Shown here in pieces: positions 37,279 through 45,573 of a stretch of DNA of 64,000 nucleotides. A model generated the notes under the pieces. It did not search any database and was not told the DNA's origin. It saw only the letters and a list, made by a program, of their open reading frames with translations. The stretch's first letter is position 1. Every line of letters starts with the position of its first letter. Position numbers and translations under genes: made by a program. This DNA comes from Psychrobacillus glaciei (GTDB lineage Bacteria; Bacillota; Bacilli; Bacillales_A; Planococcaceae). The stretch is taken from positions 4,240,001 through 4,304,000 of the forward strand of contig NZ_CP031223.1 in the NCBI RefSeq assembly GCF_008973485.1. The letters are read 5' to 3'.

Positions 37279-38181
37279 TTATTTATTTTCACCTTGAAGG
37301 TTGAATTTGTCCTTTGTTTCTAAATACAGCACTTGAAGAAATTTTTTACTATTAACTTTTATCTTTGCCTCCTCTTTGCTACTTTCTCTTATATGTATCA
37401 TTTGATTTCTAATTTCTTGAAAGTCAAAATACCGAGGAGCATAGTATTCAAATTCGGGATTTGTATAATCAATTGAGCCTAAAGAAGCTAAATTATTTAC
37501 CGCTACCAGAATCGTTCTACGTATGCGTTGCTCAATTGCCTTGCTTTCCTTTCTCACATCAACTTGATGGGACTTTGTCTTGGTAGCAACAGACTCGTAT
37601 AAATCTTTTAAAGGTGGTAATTGAGCAGCTACTTCACGTTGGTTCATGAGAAATTCAATAATAGATACAATATCGTCGCTTCCTGATTCTCCAATAATCC
37701 CCATATCGTTGAGTATAGACAGTACGATTTCCTTTACACTTTGCTTTCTCTTCCCAATTTGACTCGGACCAATTTTTTCTAATGATTCCCGAATAGATAG
37801 TATAGAATCTCTTAGACGAAATTGCTCAGCAGTTTTTTTTAGAATACTTTGTACCTCCACGCGATTTATGGGCTTATGTATAAAAAATTCTATCCCTTTT
37901 TCATAAGCTTCTCCCACCATTTCTTTGTTAACAATTTGAGAGATCATAATGAATTGACCTTGATATCCTTGATTCCTTAATTGTTCAATGGTTTCAATAC
38001 CGTCTAATACTGGCATTAATAAATCGATTAAAACTACATCTGGTTGCATTTTAATGACAGAGGATATACAACTTGCTCCGCTTTCAGCCTCCCCTATGAC
38101 AAAACCAAGATCTCCTTCCGTTATTATTTTCTTTAGCATAGTTCTACTAGCTTTATCATCATCTACTATAAAATAACGCAG
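37279..38181 (-). CDS. GlnL-like response regulator (receiver plus YcbB domain)
   Basis: The conventional ATG at 38139 would omit the phosphorylation pocket. The open frame continues upstream to encode RYFIVDDDKASRT before that ATG, starting after CTG at 38181, with GAGTGGA upstream; so a CTG start is most likely, giving 301 residues. Receiver domain: DDD at the start, phospho-Asp in VVLIDLLMP (about residue 54), Lys in FIHKP. The C-terminal part (about 155-300) resembles the YcbB domain of GlnL, a DNA-binding regulator of glutamine use. Only two bases separate it from the kinase gene, so the pair is translationally coupled. Confidence 0.85.
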   Translation of the reverse strand: MRYFIVDDDKASRTMLKKIITEGDLGFVIGEAESGASCISSVIKMQPDVVLIDLLMPVLDGIETIEQLRNQGYQGQFIMISQIVNKEMVGEAYEKGIEFFIHKPINRVEVQSILKKTAEQFRLRDSILSIRESLEKIGPSQIGKRKQSVKEIVLSILNDMGIIGESGSDDIVSIIEFLMNQREVAAQLPPLKDLYESVATKTKSHQVDVRKESKAIEQRIRRTILVAVNNLASLGSIDYTNPEFEYYAPRYFDFQEIRNQMIHIRESSKEEAKIKVNSKKFLQVLYLETKDKFNLQGENK

Positions 38182-38183
38182 TA

Positions 38184-39473
38184 TTATTCCACTCGCTTTC
38201 GTATGTTTTCAGTTGGAATGGAGATTCGAAAAATAGTGCCTTGTGCTGGTGTTTCGATCTCAATTTGTCCTTTCAGCATATAAATAATCTCTTTTACATG
38301 AGATAGTCCAATACCCGTTGCGGCAACGCCTTTATCGTTAAATTTTGTTGTATAACCCGGTTCAAAGACTATGGGTATATCCTCTTTTAGAATACCCTTG
38401 CCTGAATCTTTTATAATGAAATTAGTATTTATCGACTCCTCGAATACTTCAACACTAATCTGACCATTGTCTATGATGGATTCAACGGCATTTGCAGTTA
38501 AGTTATTTAACAAAGCAAGAAGAGGAATTTGCTTATCGGTTTCAAAATTAGTCGGTATCGTTCGTTGAAAGGTAATCTTTTTTCCTAATAGTTCGCTGTA
38601 TTTTTCATTTGCATCAATAACAAGGTTTATAATATCCGAAAGAAAAGGAGGCTGATTTTTATTTTGTACAGTTATTTTCGTAAGCCCTGATAAAATCCGT
38701 TGGGAATCTTTTTTAACTTCATGAATTTCCTGTGCAATACGTAATGCTTGAATACTTAGTGGTTGCAATTCTATCTTTTTTAATTGCCGATACAAATCAT
38801 AACTAGAGGCAGTAATTTGTTCAATATGATTCATAGATTTTTGTAAATAAAGCGTTTCAGCATATAAATCAGAACCGACTCTCAGCATTTCTTGCATCCG
38901 TTTCTTTTGTTCAGAAATTGTAATGGAACTATATAACCCCACTACAAAATAGCTACGAAACAATGCAACCCCACTTATCAAGGACAAATCCCAAAAATCT
39001 ATATTTGTATGGTGCAACAATCCATACCTCGTAAGCTGTTCAGAACAGTTTCCGATAAATTCAAACAACGCGGCCCATGCACCTAAAACAAATGGGAACG
39101 TTTTATACTTTTCAATTTTAATCCAGTGTAAACCCGCTGAAAATAAAAAATAAAATAAAAAAGCAGGTAAGTGGTTTTTTAAACTAATAGTTATATGCAC
39201 CTCATCAAATAATATATCCTCAAATAGACGAAAACAAACAACTGTTAAACCAGTAACGATACCTGTCCTTATAATAGAGGCTGGTGTCCAGATCAGAATT
39301 AGCAGAAAAAAAGCAATACCGCCTAGCCCAAAACGAAAAGCTTCTTCGTCAAAGGGAATTACTTTAATTTCACTTGCTACCATTGTGAAAAGGGCAGTAA
39401 GGATCAATGTAACTCCTTCTGGCCTATTAAAACTCTTATTAAAAATTTTAGTTAGAGAAAACATTAGTATCAC
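38184..39473 (-). CDS. GlnK-like sensor histidine kinase
   Basis: 429 residues. About six hydrophobic helices in residues 5-190, then a short coiled coil with the H-box region, LQKSMNHIEQITASSYDLYRQ near 215, and a HATPase domain with NLTANAVES (N box, near 335), DSGKGI (G1, near 362) and GIGLSHVKEI (G2, near 398). This layout is that of the GlnK/YcbA (DUF4118-free, SpoOB-like) kinases. Together with the following regulator it probably senses glutamine or a related nutrient and controls the symporter gene. Confidence 0.85.
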   Translation of the reverse strand: MILMFSLTKIFNKSFNRPEGVTLILTALFTMVASEIKVIPFDEEAFRFGLGGIAFFLLILIWTPASIIRTGIVTGLTVVCFRLFEDILFDEVHITISLKNHLPAFLFYFLFSAGLHWIKIEKYKTFPFVLGAWAALFEFIGNCSEQLTRYGLLHHTNIDFWDLSLISGVALFRSYFVVGLYSSITISEQKKRMQEMLRVGSDLYAETLYLQKSMNHIEQITASSYDLYRQLKKIELQPLSIQALRIAQEIHEVKKDSQRILSGLTKITVQNKNQPPFLSDIINLVIDANEKYSELLGKKITFQRTIPTNFETDKQIPLLALLNNLTANAVESIIDNGQISVEVFEESINTNFIIKDSGKGILKEDIPIVFEPGYTTKFNDKGVAATGIGLSHVKEIIYMLKGQIEIETPAQGTIFRISIPTENIRKRVE

Positions 39474-39616
39474 CTGAAATGAATTTTTTTCTTTCTTATA
39501 TAAGATACAGTATTTTGTTATGCTTTACTCTACTTTGCTTTACTATACATTGTCTGCCCCTTTGATCTAAACTTGAACTATTAGCATTCATCCAAAATAG
39601 AAAGTAGCTGAAAAAC

Positions 39617-40150
39617 ATGAAGAAATTCCATTTAAAAGATGGCCATGAAGTAAAGATAATAGAGGCGACGAAAGAATATGCCCAACAGATAATCGATTTC
39701 TATAATGTCGTAGGTGGAGAAACAGATTTTCTTTCATTTGGGAAAAATGAATTTAACCGTAATTTAGAGGAGTATAAAGAGTTTATAGAATCTACACGTC
39801 TAGAACAGAACTCCATAATATTGCTGGCAATTTTTCAGGACGAAATTATAGGTATTTCGTCTATTAATTCTAGTCAAAAAAAGAGAATGAAGCATGTAGG
39901 AACGTTAGGAATTGTTGTTAGTGAAAAGTTTATTGGACAAGGTATAGGCAGAAAATTAATGAAACAATTAATTCATTGGGCCACCTTAAATCGGATGACG
40001 AAAAAAATTAGTCTCGTCACTCGAGAAGATAATACTCATGCAATCGAATTGTATGAAAAGCTCGGATTTGAAAAAGAAGGCCTCATGAAAAAAGACAGTT
40101 TCATTAATGACTCATACTACAACACATTTGTGATGGCATTATTTCTTTAA
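39617..40150 (+). CDS. GNAT-family N-acetyltransferase
   Basis: 177 residues. The acetyl-CoA binding motif A is at GIVVSEKFIGQGIGRKLMKQL (about 98-118, Q-x-x-G-x-G/A pattern VSEKFIGQGIGRKLM) and motif B at LVTREDNTHAIELYEKLGFEKEGLMKK, typical of RimI/RimJ-like or YkkB-type enzymes. Cytosolic. Acceptor unknown. The gene is divergent from the kinase gene. Confidence 0.85.
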   Translation: MKKFHLKDGHEVKIIEATKEYAQQIIDFYNVVGGETDFLSFGKNEFNRNLEEYKEFIESTRLEQNSIILLAIFQDEIIGISSINSSQKKRMKHVGTLGIVVSEKFIGQGIGRKLMKQLIHWATLNRMTKKISLVTREDNTHAIELYEKLGFEKEGLMKKDSFINDSYYNTFVMALFL

Positions 40151-40608
40151 ACGTAAGCGTCGAACTCTCCCTTGCCTCATTTAAACTAATATTTATGAAC
40201 TCATTGGCTCTGTTGCCTGTAACTATGCCTTCCTTAACGAGCCTCGGATCTGGATAATACGGCGGGTAATTGCTTGACGAAACTAGTTTGGCAGCGTGAG
40301 CCAGTTGAATGAGCAACCTTGTGAGAGAACTAGACAGCACGAAAACGACTCCCCATCCACATAGATTTATCAGTTTTCAAATTATTTCATTTTTTTTGAT
40401 ATTGAGAAGTAAGTCCATCTTCTGTGACCCCTATTTCTTTATTAGCATAGCATCATCGATACAATCGATCGGCTTCCTCCTTTCATGATTTAACACTCAA
40501 ACTTTCCGATTTTTCTACAAACTGACACCTACATTTTTCTCTATATTGATACTTTTAAATATACCAATCCTTTGCTAAGGTTATCAGTAAATGTGAAACT
40601 GATTTAAA
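40151..40608. other. Gene-free region of unclear content
   Basis: A minus-strand frame in 40104-40340 encodes LIQLAHAAKLVSSSN and PYYPDPRLVKEG-like text but overlaps the acetyltransferase gene, has no good ribosome binding site and is more GC-rich than its surroundings. It may be a fragment of a dispersed repeat or a decayed gene. Nothing else is recognisable. Confidence 0.35.
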
Positions 40609-40676
40609 AAGTAAGGATCCCAAGGGAACAATTATCCCTTGAACCTTATAAAAAAAAATAAGGAAGGATTTTGACT
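40609..40676 (+). promoter_or_regulatory. Structured leader able to hide the ribosome binding site of the ECF gene
   Basis: CAAGGG/CCCTTG hairpin at 40621-40641, then CCTTAT (40644-40649) that can pair with ATAAGG (40658-40663), which overlaps the Shine-Dalgarno AAGGAAGG. This suggests a translational riboswitch or other on/off fold. It resembles the compact preQ1 layout but lacks its consensus loop bases, so the ligand is open. Confidence 0.4.
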
Positions 40677-41210
40677 ATGCCTAAAACAAGAAGTTATACA
40701 AACTCACGCACTTTTGATTTAATCCTAACAGCAATGTTAATAGCACTCGTATTCGTTTCAACTCTCATTTTAAATATTAGACTACCAATCGCTGCAAATG
40801 GGGGGTTGGTTCATCTTGGAACAGCTATGCTCTTTATCGCGTCCATTGTATTTGGTCCTAAAAAAGGAGCACTCGCCGGTGCTATAGGAATGGGTATATT
40901 TGACTTAGTATCTGGATGGACATTGTGGGCACCCTTCACCTTTGTGGCACGTGGCCTGCAAGGATATATAGTTGGAAAAATTGCATGGTCGTTCGGACGC
41001 AAAGGAAACAGTATTATTTTCAATCTCCTAGCTACTATTATCTCGATTCCTGTTATGTTAGGTGTTTATTACATTTGTGAACGAGTTCTATACGGTAGTT
41101 GGATTATACCCTTGGCCTCTATTCCTGGAAACATCGTTCAAAATGTTGTGGGGATCATTATAGCCATTCCAGTTTCTGTTTTGCTGAAAAAAGTTCCCGT
41201 TTTTAAATAG
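40677..41210 (+). CDS. ECF transporter substrate-capture (S) component
   Basis: 177 residues from the ATG at 40677 (AAGGAAGG eight bases upstream). Six predicted helices; N-terminal helix LILTAMLIALVFVST and the segment ANGGLVHLGTAMLFIASIVFGPKKGALAGAIG are typical of vitamin S components. It needs the shared EcfA/EcfA'/EcfT module encoded elsewhere. The substrate is not clear; the family covers several vitamins (pyridoxine, hydroxymethylpyrimidine, queuosine precursors). The structured leader supports feedback by the transported vitamin. Confidence 0.8.
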   Translation: MPKTRSYTNSRTFDLILTAMLIALVFVSTLILNIRLPIAANGGLVHLGTAMLFIASIVFGPKKGALAGAIGMGIFDLVSGWTLWAPFTFVARGLQGYIVGKIAWSFGRKGNSIIFNLLATIISIPVMLGVYYICERVLYGSWIIPLASIPGNIVQNVVGIIIAIPVSVLLKKVPVFK

Positions 41211-41248
41211 TTAGCAAAAGGTTTAAAACTTTATTTTAAACTAATAGG

Positions 41249-41298
41249 AAGTAAGCTATTACCATAAAAGTATATAACTTTATGGTAATAGCTTACTT
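41249..41298 (+). terminator. Terminator after the ECF gene
   Basis: Twenty-base perfect inverted repeat (AAGTAAGCTATTACC... and its complement) with a ten-base loop, then TTTTC. The rest of 41300-41536 holds no recognisable gene. Confidence 0.9.
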
Positions 41299-41536
41299 TT
41301 CAATAATAATAACTTTGTCTAGTATTTAGTTATTTTCATAACTCTGTACAAACACCATTCGAGCGACTTTTTGTCATTATTTTTTCAAGTTGTAAATACA
41401 TTATTCTAGTACTCAATTTTCTCCTGATTTTATCCACTTCCTATCCTATGTAATAGTTAATGGATATCACTTCAGACTGTACAAACTAGAAAAAATGAAC
41501 TTCCCTATACTCAAGAATAATACCGTGGCTTGTTTT

Positions 41537-42385
41537 TTAATATCTTCCTTGCTGATAATATTCAACACCCTGGTTATCCACTAAAATACGTTCACCTTCT
41601 CTCGTAAAGGTGATGTCAAATCCATCTGCTGATAATTGCAAAACCTTCCCATTGTCTTTGTAGACAAGGCGGGGGTGCTGATATTGTTCAAACATGGATT
41701 CCTCGCCAATCTCTTTTAAGTACAACTCGATGGTTGATTCCATTTTATTATAGGAACGGGAGCCGCTTACAAGCAATTTACCTTTATTAATTGCCACAAA
41801 TTGACTGTTATTACGATATCCACCGAAACCAAAAACAGCTTGCGCCTGTGCTTCTTCCATATCAAAATGCTTATATATGTAAAACGGATGGTCATATACG
41901 TGGTCATATATTTTGCCATCTACGATTTGATAGTACGTAACAACATCATCCCACTTTTCACCTTCATTATCCAACACCACAAATTTCATCCAAATGATGC
42001 CATCAAGTTCGCTTAAAAATTCAGCTTTTGAAAAATCCATATGTTCATATTTGTTATATAGCTCCTCGACAGTAGCACCGTATGCTGGTGATGCTACTTG
42101 ATTTAGCGTTTCTGCATCTTTTGCATCAATTGCTTCAAAATAAGTATTAAATAGTTCTCCGTGAACACCAAGCTCCTTTGTTGTAGCAGTACTTAAAATC
42201 CCTAGTTGGGCTGGCCATAATGTAATCGTAAGAAATAAGGCGGCAATTGAAACGAAACTTACCATTGCGTATATCGGAGTATGCGTAGATTTTTTTCTTG
42301 GTTGGGCCATTTTCCTTGCGAGGTCCTCCGTCATCCAAAGCTTTTCGCCAATCACTTCATCAATACCCGTTTTCAATCGTTCCAT
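41537..42385 (-). CDS. Membrane-anchored anti-sigma-like protein
   Basis: About 282 residues from the ATG at 42385; the in-frame ATG nine bases earlier touches the Shine-Dalgarno AAAGGAGG and is a poor start. A basic cytosolic N-terminus (about 1-38) with LARKMAQPRKKS leads to one membrane helix (YAMVSFVSIAALFLTITLWP) and a large extracellular domain of unknown type. Its start overlaps the end of the sigma-factor gene, the arrangement typical of a cognate anti-sigma factor that holds the sigma factor at the membrane. Confidence 0.75.
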   Translation of the reverse strand: MERLKTGIDEVIGEKLWMTEDLARKMAQPRKKSTHTPIYAMVSFVSIAALFLTITLWPAQLGILSTATTKELGVHGELFNTYFEAIDAKDAETLNQVASPAYGATVEELYNKYEHMDFSKAEFLSELDGIIWMKFVVLDNEGEKWDDVVTYYQIVDGKIYDHVYDHPFYIYKHFDMEEAQAQAVFGFGGYRNNSQFVAINKGKLLVSGSRSYNKMESTIELYLKEIGEESMFEQYQHPRLVYKDNGKVLQLSADGFDITFTREGERILVDNQGVEYYQQGRY

Positions 42386-42875
42386 CAAAGCCATCCTCCT
42401 TTAGCACTGATTTAAGTTTTTCACGACTACGCGCAAGTCTTGTACGTACCGTTGCCGGTGAACAATTAAGCAACGTGCCAAGTTCCTCTGACGAATAATC
42501 TAAGTAATACGTAAATACAATGACTTCACGGTATTTCAGCGGTAATGCAAGAACAGCTTGTACGAGTTGACGTTTTTCTGATTGTGTTTCGACATCTTGC
42601 TCCGTCGATCGACCAAATAAACGTTGAATTTTTTCGCTGACAGTCGTATTTTTATAATGCCAACTTCGCAAATAGTCGTAACTACGATTAATCGTCATTC
42701 GATACAAATAAGTACAATACGTGGCCTCCCCACGAAATGATGCTTGCTTTTCAAATGCTTTGAGTAGCACATCTTGTACAATGTCTTCTGCGGCTTGCTT
42801 ATTTTTCACATAGATATAAGCAAGCCTCAATAACTCCTCACCATGCTCATGTATAAACTTTTCGAGTTGCGTCAT
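42360..42875 (-). CDS. ECF-type RNA polymerase sigma factor
   Basis: 171 residues from the ATG at 42875, which has AAAAGGAGGTG upstream; the longer frame to 43058 lacks one. Region 2 is LLRLAYIYVKNKQAAEDIVQDVLLKAF (residues about 16-42) and region 4 is LALPLKYREVIVFTYYLDYSSEELGTLLNCSPATVRTRLARSREKLK-like text (residues about 105-155). It directs polymerase to stress or envelope promoters and is probably inhibited by the overlapping anti-sigma gene. Confidence 0.9.
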   Translation of the reverse strand: MTQLEKFIHEHGEELLRLAYIYVKNKQAAEDIVQDVLLKAFEKQASFRGEATYCTYLYRMTINRSYDYLRSWHYKNTTVSEKIQRLFGRSTEQDVETQSEKRQLVQAVLALPLKYREVIVFTYYLDYSSEELGTLLNCSPATVRTRLARSREKLKSVLKEDGFDGTIENGY

Positions 42876-42972
42876 AGAGCACCTCCTTTTATTGTTAAAC
42901 GTTAGACGAAGCAATGGTAATTTCTGTTTCAAAAATGAGTAAAAAGAATAAATAGATTCAGGGGGGGACGAA

Positions 42973-43071
42973 ATGTTAGTATCATTCAATGTGGAAGATG
43001 TTTCGCAAATAGATGCCCACGAACTATATGGATTACTTGATGGAACAAAGCGTGGCATATTTATAGGTTGA
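42973..43071 (+). CDS. Possible 32-residue ORF or gene fragment
   Basis: ATG after GGGGGGGACGAA; product MLVSFNVEDVSQIDAHELYG... ending GIFIG. The segment DVSQIDAHELYGLLD looks like the start of a rhodanese-type domain that is cut off. It may be a truncated gene. It lies opposite the upstream part of the sigma-factor region. Little else can be said. Confidence 0.25.
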   Translation: MLVSFNVEDVSQIDAHELYGLLDGTKRGIFIG

Positions 43072-43318
43072 TCCTCAAAATTTGCTTGATCAACTTGGAC
43101 TGCACTTAAATTGAAGGCAGTAATTCATTTTTCATTTATCTGTCTTTTTGTTGAACAAAAAATTTATTTATGTTTTCTATATAATGATTCAACACATATC
43201 AAGGAAGTACCCTTTATTGAAAATAAGGTATGTGAAATAACTATTTTTCACATACCCTTTGTTCGTTATTATTTATAAAAATAAAATTTTGAAGGATATT
43301 CTTTTGAAAAAACTGCAC
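43072..43318. other. Gene-free stretch left of the outermost att-like repeat
   Basis: AT-rich, with an inverted pair ATAAGGTATGTGAAATA/TATTTTTCACATACCTT around 43224-43256 that looks like a terminator. No coding frame is supported. Confidence 0.4.
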
Positions 43319-43350
43319 TTACTTATGATAAGGCTCACCGTAACATGTCT
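43313..43350 (-). repeat. rlmH-3'-end-like att repeat, copy 4
   Basis: On the minus strand 43319-43339 encodes GEPYHK-stop (GGT GAG CCT TAT CAT AAG TAA), the usual C-terminus of RlmH, followed by GTGCAGTTTTTTC as at the true rlmH end (GTGCGGTTTTTTTC). No rlmH body lies upstream. Confidence 0.75.
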
Positions 43351-43398
43351 AAATGCGGTTTTAAGAACAATTTACGGCTTATGAAAAAAGATTAAGAG

Positions 43399-43682
43399 AA
43401 AGACCCCACTTTAGCAGCTACTAATGTACTGAAGTCTTCAAAATATTTCATCGCATATGCCTTATGAGCAACCCAACTCATGAGTCCATCCATTTCCTCC
43501 TGAATTTTAATTTGTCCTACTAAAAAATCATCTTTTTTTAAGAAATTATCCTCAACATACTAAATTGCATCATGGTGCTTAATGACTTTTAAATGCTCAC
43601 GTATTGTTTTACTGTCGACCGTGATTCCCTCAAGCCCCACTTTTATTTCACTAATCGTCAGCGTATTACCTTCAATCGCATC
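43399..43682 (-). pseudogene. Fic-family protein relic
   Basis: The minus frame reads DAIEGNTLTISEIK, LEGITVDSKTIREHL and KVIKHHDAI, then an in-frame TAG, then YVEDNFLKK and IQEEMDGLMSWV. AIEGNTLT...LREHLE..NHRDAI.YVED is the typical N-terminal pattern of Fic AMP-transferases, including the inhibitory-helix motif. The start is missing, there is an internal stop, and the catalytic HPFxxGNG motif is gone. It lies just inside the outermost att-like repeat. Confidence 0.65.
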
Positions 43683-43834
43683 TTATTGAAATTTAACACT
43701 GAATGATTTAGGTTTTTAAGAAGACTAAAGTAAACTCTAGAATTTTAGCATTTTCACCTATGATTTCCCCTCGATGCTAATACAAGTTGGTACATGTTAC
43801 AATAAATGTATGAAGAACAGTTGGAGTGACGAAA

Positions 43835-44464
43835 ATGAGTAAACGAGAAAAACAAAAGCAACAACGCCGTCAAAATATTATCCAGATTGCAAAGGATTTA
43901 TTTTTGGAGCAAGGTGTGAAAAATATACAAATGCAAGATGTTGCCGATGCTGCTGGCGTTGGTATTGCGACGTTATTTCGCTATTTTCCTAAAAAAGAAT
44001 ATTTAGTGATTGCGGCTTCGAATGCGATTACTGATGAAATGGCCAAGTATATAGGGCAGATTGTCGAGCAGACGATAACTGCATACGAAAAAATCGAGCA
44101 AATTTTGGATTATTATATAAACGCTACGAATGATCCACAGCTACGTTTAGCGAAATTTTTCGAGTCCTTTGATTTAAATGAAAAATTAGCTGCGGAATCG
44201 ACTGAGCAATATGCGGAATACTTATTTGCACGAAGCAGATTAGCCAGTATTTTGTTTACATTGGCTGAGCAGGGTAAGCAGGATAGCTCTTTAAGACCAG
44301 ATGTAGATTTGGATGTATTTATCATGACGATGGTCCAAAATTTCAGCTTATTCACATACAAATCAAGCCTGGCAATCCATGATACCAATCTCACCATGCT
44401 TCTTTCTACGGACAAGCAGCTCGCGATGATGAAGGATGTATTTTTATGCTATATACAGCCATAA
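43835..44464 (+). CDS. TetR-family transcriptional repressor
   Basis: 209 residues from the ATG at 43835 (TTGGAG upstream; a GTG at 43826 is also in frame). The helix-turn-helix is IQMQDVADAAGVGIATLFRYFPKKEYLV (about residues 30-57). The C-terminal ligand/dimer domain is unspecific. The next gene, an SDR dehydrogenase 113 bases downstream on the same strand, is separated by a perfect 28-base palindrome, its likely operator. Confidence 0.88.
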   Translation: MSKREKQKQQRRQNIIQIAKDLFLEQGVKNIQMQDVADAAGVGIATLFRYFPKKEYLVIAASNAITDEMAKYIGQIVEQTITAYEKIEQILDYYINATNDPQLRLAKFFESFDLNEKLAAESTEQYAEYLFARSRLASILFTLAEQGKQDSSLRPDVDLDVFIMTMVQNFSLFTYKSSLAIHDTNLTMLLSTDKQLAMMKDVFLCYIQP

Positions 44465-44483
44465 TAAATAACAGCCGTTTGGA

Positions 44484-44512
44484 TTGACTTTCGAACCGGA
44501 AAGTTGTTTACT
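44484..44512 (+). promoter_or_regulatory. Possible promoter of the SDR gene
   Basis: TTGACT and TTTACT with a 17-base spacer; the spacer carries the small inverted repeat ACTTTC...GAAAGT. Confidence 0.4.
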
Positions 44513-44522
44513 AGGAAGTGTA

Positions 44523-44550
44523 AAAAAGTGATAGTTAACTATCACTTTTT
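44523..44550. promoter_or_regulatory. Perfect 28-base palindrome, candidate TetR operator
   Basis: AAAAAGTGATAGTT and AACTATCACTTTTT are exact complements meeting at 44536/44537, directly between tetR and the dehydrogenase gene and downstream of a possible promoter. It could also act as a terminator, but the absence of a loop favours protein binding. Confidence 0.6.
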
Positions 44551-44577
44551 AAAAATATATTTTAAGGAGCTTTTTAA

Positions 44578-45312
44578 ATGAGTCGTTTATCAGGTAAAGT
44601 AGCAATTATTACGGGAGCAGCACAAGGTATGGGTGCGGCACACGCAAAGTTATTCATAGAAAACGGTGCAAAGGTTATTTTAACAGATTTAAATGAAGAA
44701 AAAGGCAACGCTCTCGCGGCTGAATTAGGTGAAAATGCCCTTTTCATTAAACAAAACGTAACATCTGAAGAAGATTGGGCAACAGTTATTGCGAAAGCTG
44801 AAAAAGCTTTCGGTCCAGTAAACGTATTAGTAAACAACGCTGGTATTACTATGGCGAAAAATATGCTTGATGTTACTGTCGAAGAATACCGTCGCATCGT
44901 AGATATTAACCAAGTGTCTGTATTCTTAGGTATGAAAACTGTAGCAGCGTCAATGATGAAAGCTGGAGGCGGTTCAATCGTCAACATTTCTTCAATGAAC
45001 GGCTTAGTTGCTGGTGCTATAGGTTACACAGATACAAAATTCGCAGTACGTGGGATGACAAAAGCAGCTGCTATCAACTTAGCACCAATGGGTATCCGCG
45101 TAAACTCTGTACACCCAGGTGTAATCGCTACACCAATGGTAGTACAAGAAGATACAAAAGCAGCAGTTGAAGAATTTTCTAAACACATTCCATTAAAACG
45201 TGTTGCTCAACCAGAAGAAGTTTCAAAAATGGTATTATTCTTAGCTTCTGATGATTCAAGCTACTCAACAGGCTCTGAATTCATTATCGATGGCGGATTA
45301 ACTGCACAGTAA
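44578..45312 (+). CDS. Short-chain dehydrogenase/reductase (SDR)
   Basis: 244 residues, classical SDR. Cofactor motif TGAAQGMG (residues 12-19) with Asp in LTDLNEE (NAD preference), NNAG near 88, catalytic Ser in NISSMNG near 140, and Tyr/Lys in YTDTK near 152-156 (the position usually YxxSK). C-terminus DGGLTAQ is typical of hydroxysteroid or glucose dehydrogenase-like SDRs. AAGGAGC upstream. Substrate unknown; probably controlled by the TetR upstream. Terminator follows. Confidence 0.88.
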   Translation: MSRLSGKVAIITGAAQGMGAAHAKLFIENGAKVILTDLNEEKGNALAAELGENALFIKQNVTSEEDWATVIAKAEKAFGPVNVLVNNAGITMAKNMLDVTVEEYRRIVDINQVSVFLGMKTVAASMMKAGGGSIVNISSMNGLVAGAIGYTDTKFAVRGMTKAAAINLAPMGIRVNSVHPGVIATPMVVQEDTKAAVEEFSKHIPLKRVAQPEEVSKMVLFLASDDSSYSTGSEFIIDGGLTAQ

Positions 45313-45348
45313 TAAAAGTTCCTGAAAAAATCTTTATATGATTTATAA

Positions 45349-45390
45349 AGGCCGGTTTTCTAAACTAATAGAAAATCGGCCTTAGTTTTT
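45349..45390 (+). terminator. Terminator after the SDR gene
   Basis: GGCCGGTTTTCTA and TAGAAAATCGGCC pair with one G-T, then TTAGTTTTTT. Confidence 0.88.
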
Positions 45391-45400
45391 TATTTAATTA

Positions 45401-45440
45401 AAAACCTCACTTACTTATGGTAAGGTTCTCCGTGATATAG
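45401..45440 (-). repeat. rlmH-3'-end-like att repeat, copy 3
   Basis: Minus strand 45411-45434 encodes HGEPYHK-stop, followed by GTGAGGTTTTTA. The stem formed at the true rlmH end (ACCGTAC/GTGCGGT) is kept here by a compensating change (ACCTTAC/GTGAGGT). Confidence 0.75.
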
Positions 45441-45573
45441 CAAAGTTCGGTTTTTACTTCTGTTTCACCAAATTACAAATTAAGTAGTTCTGTACTCAAT
45501 TTATCCTGCAATAACGGGCATTAGCACGTCCTACATGTCAAAACCCCCACTAATTGAAGGTTCACTTTATCAC

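Noticed and set aside
40104-40340. 78-residue minus frame overlapping the acetyltransferase gene
   Set aside because: No ribosome binding site, overlaps a supported gene, no recognisable family; recorded only as possible debris.
40609-40676. preQ1-I riboswitch
   Set aside because: The hairpin followed by an A-rich tail is similar in shape, but the loop and the conserved CUA/UAA positions do not match.
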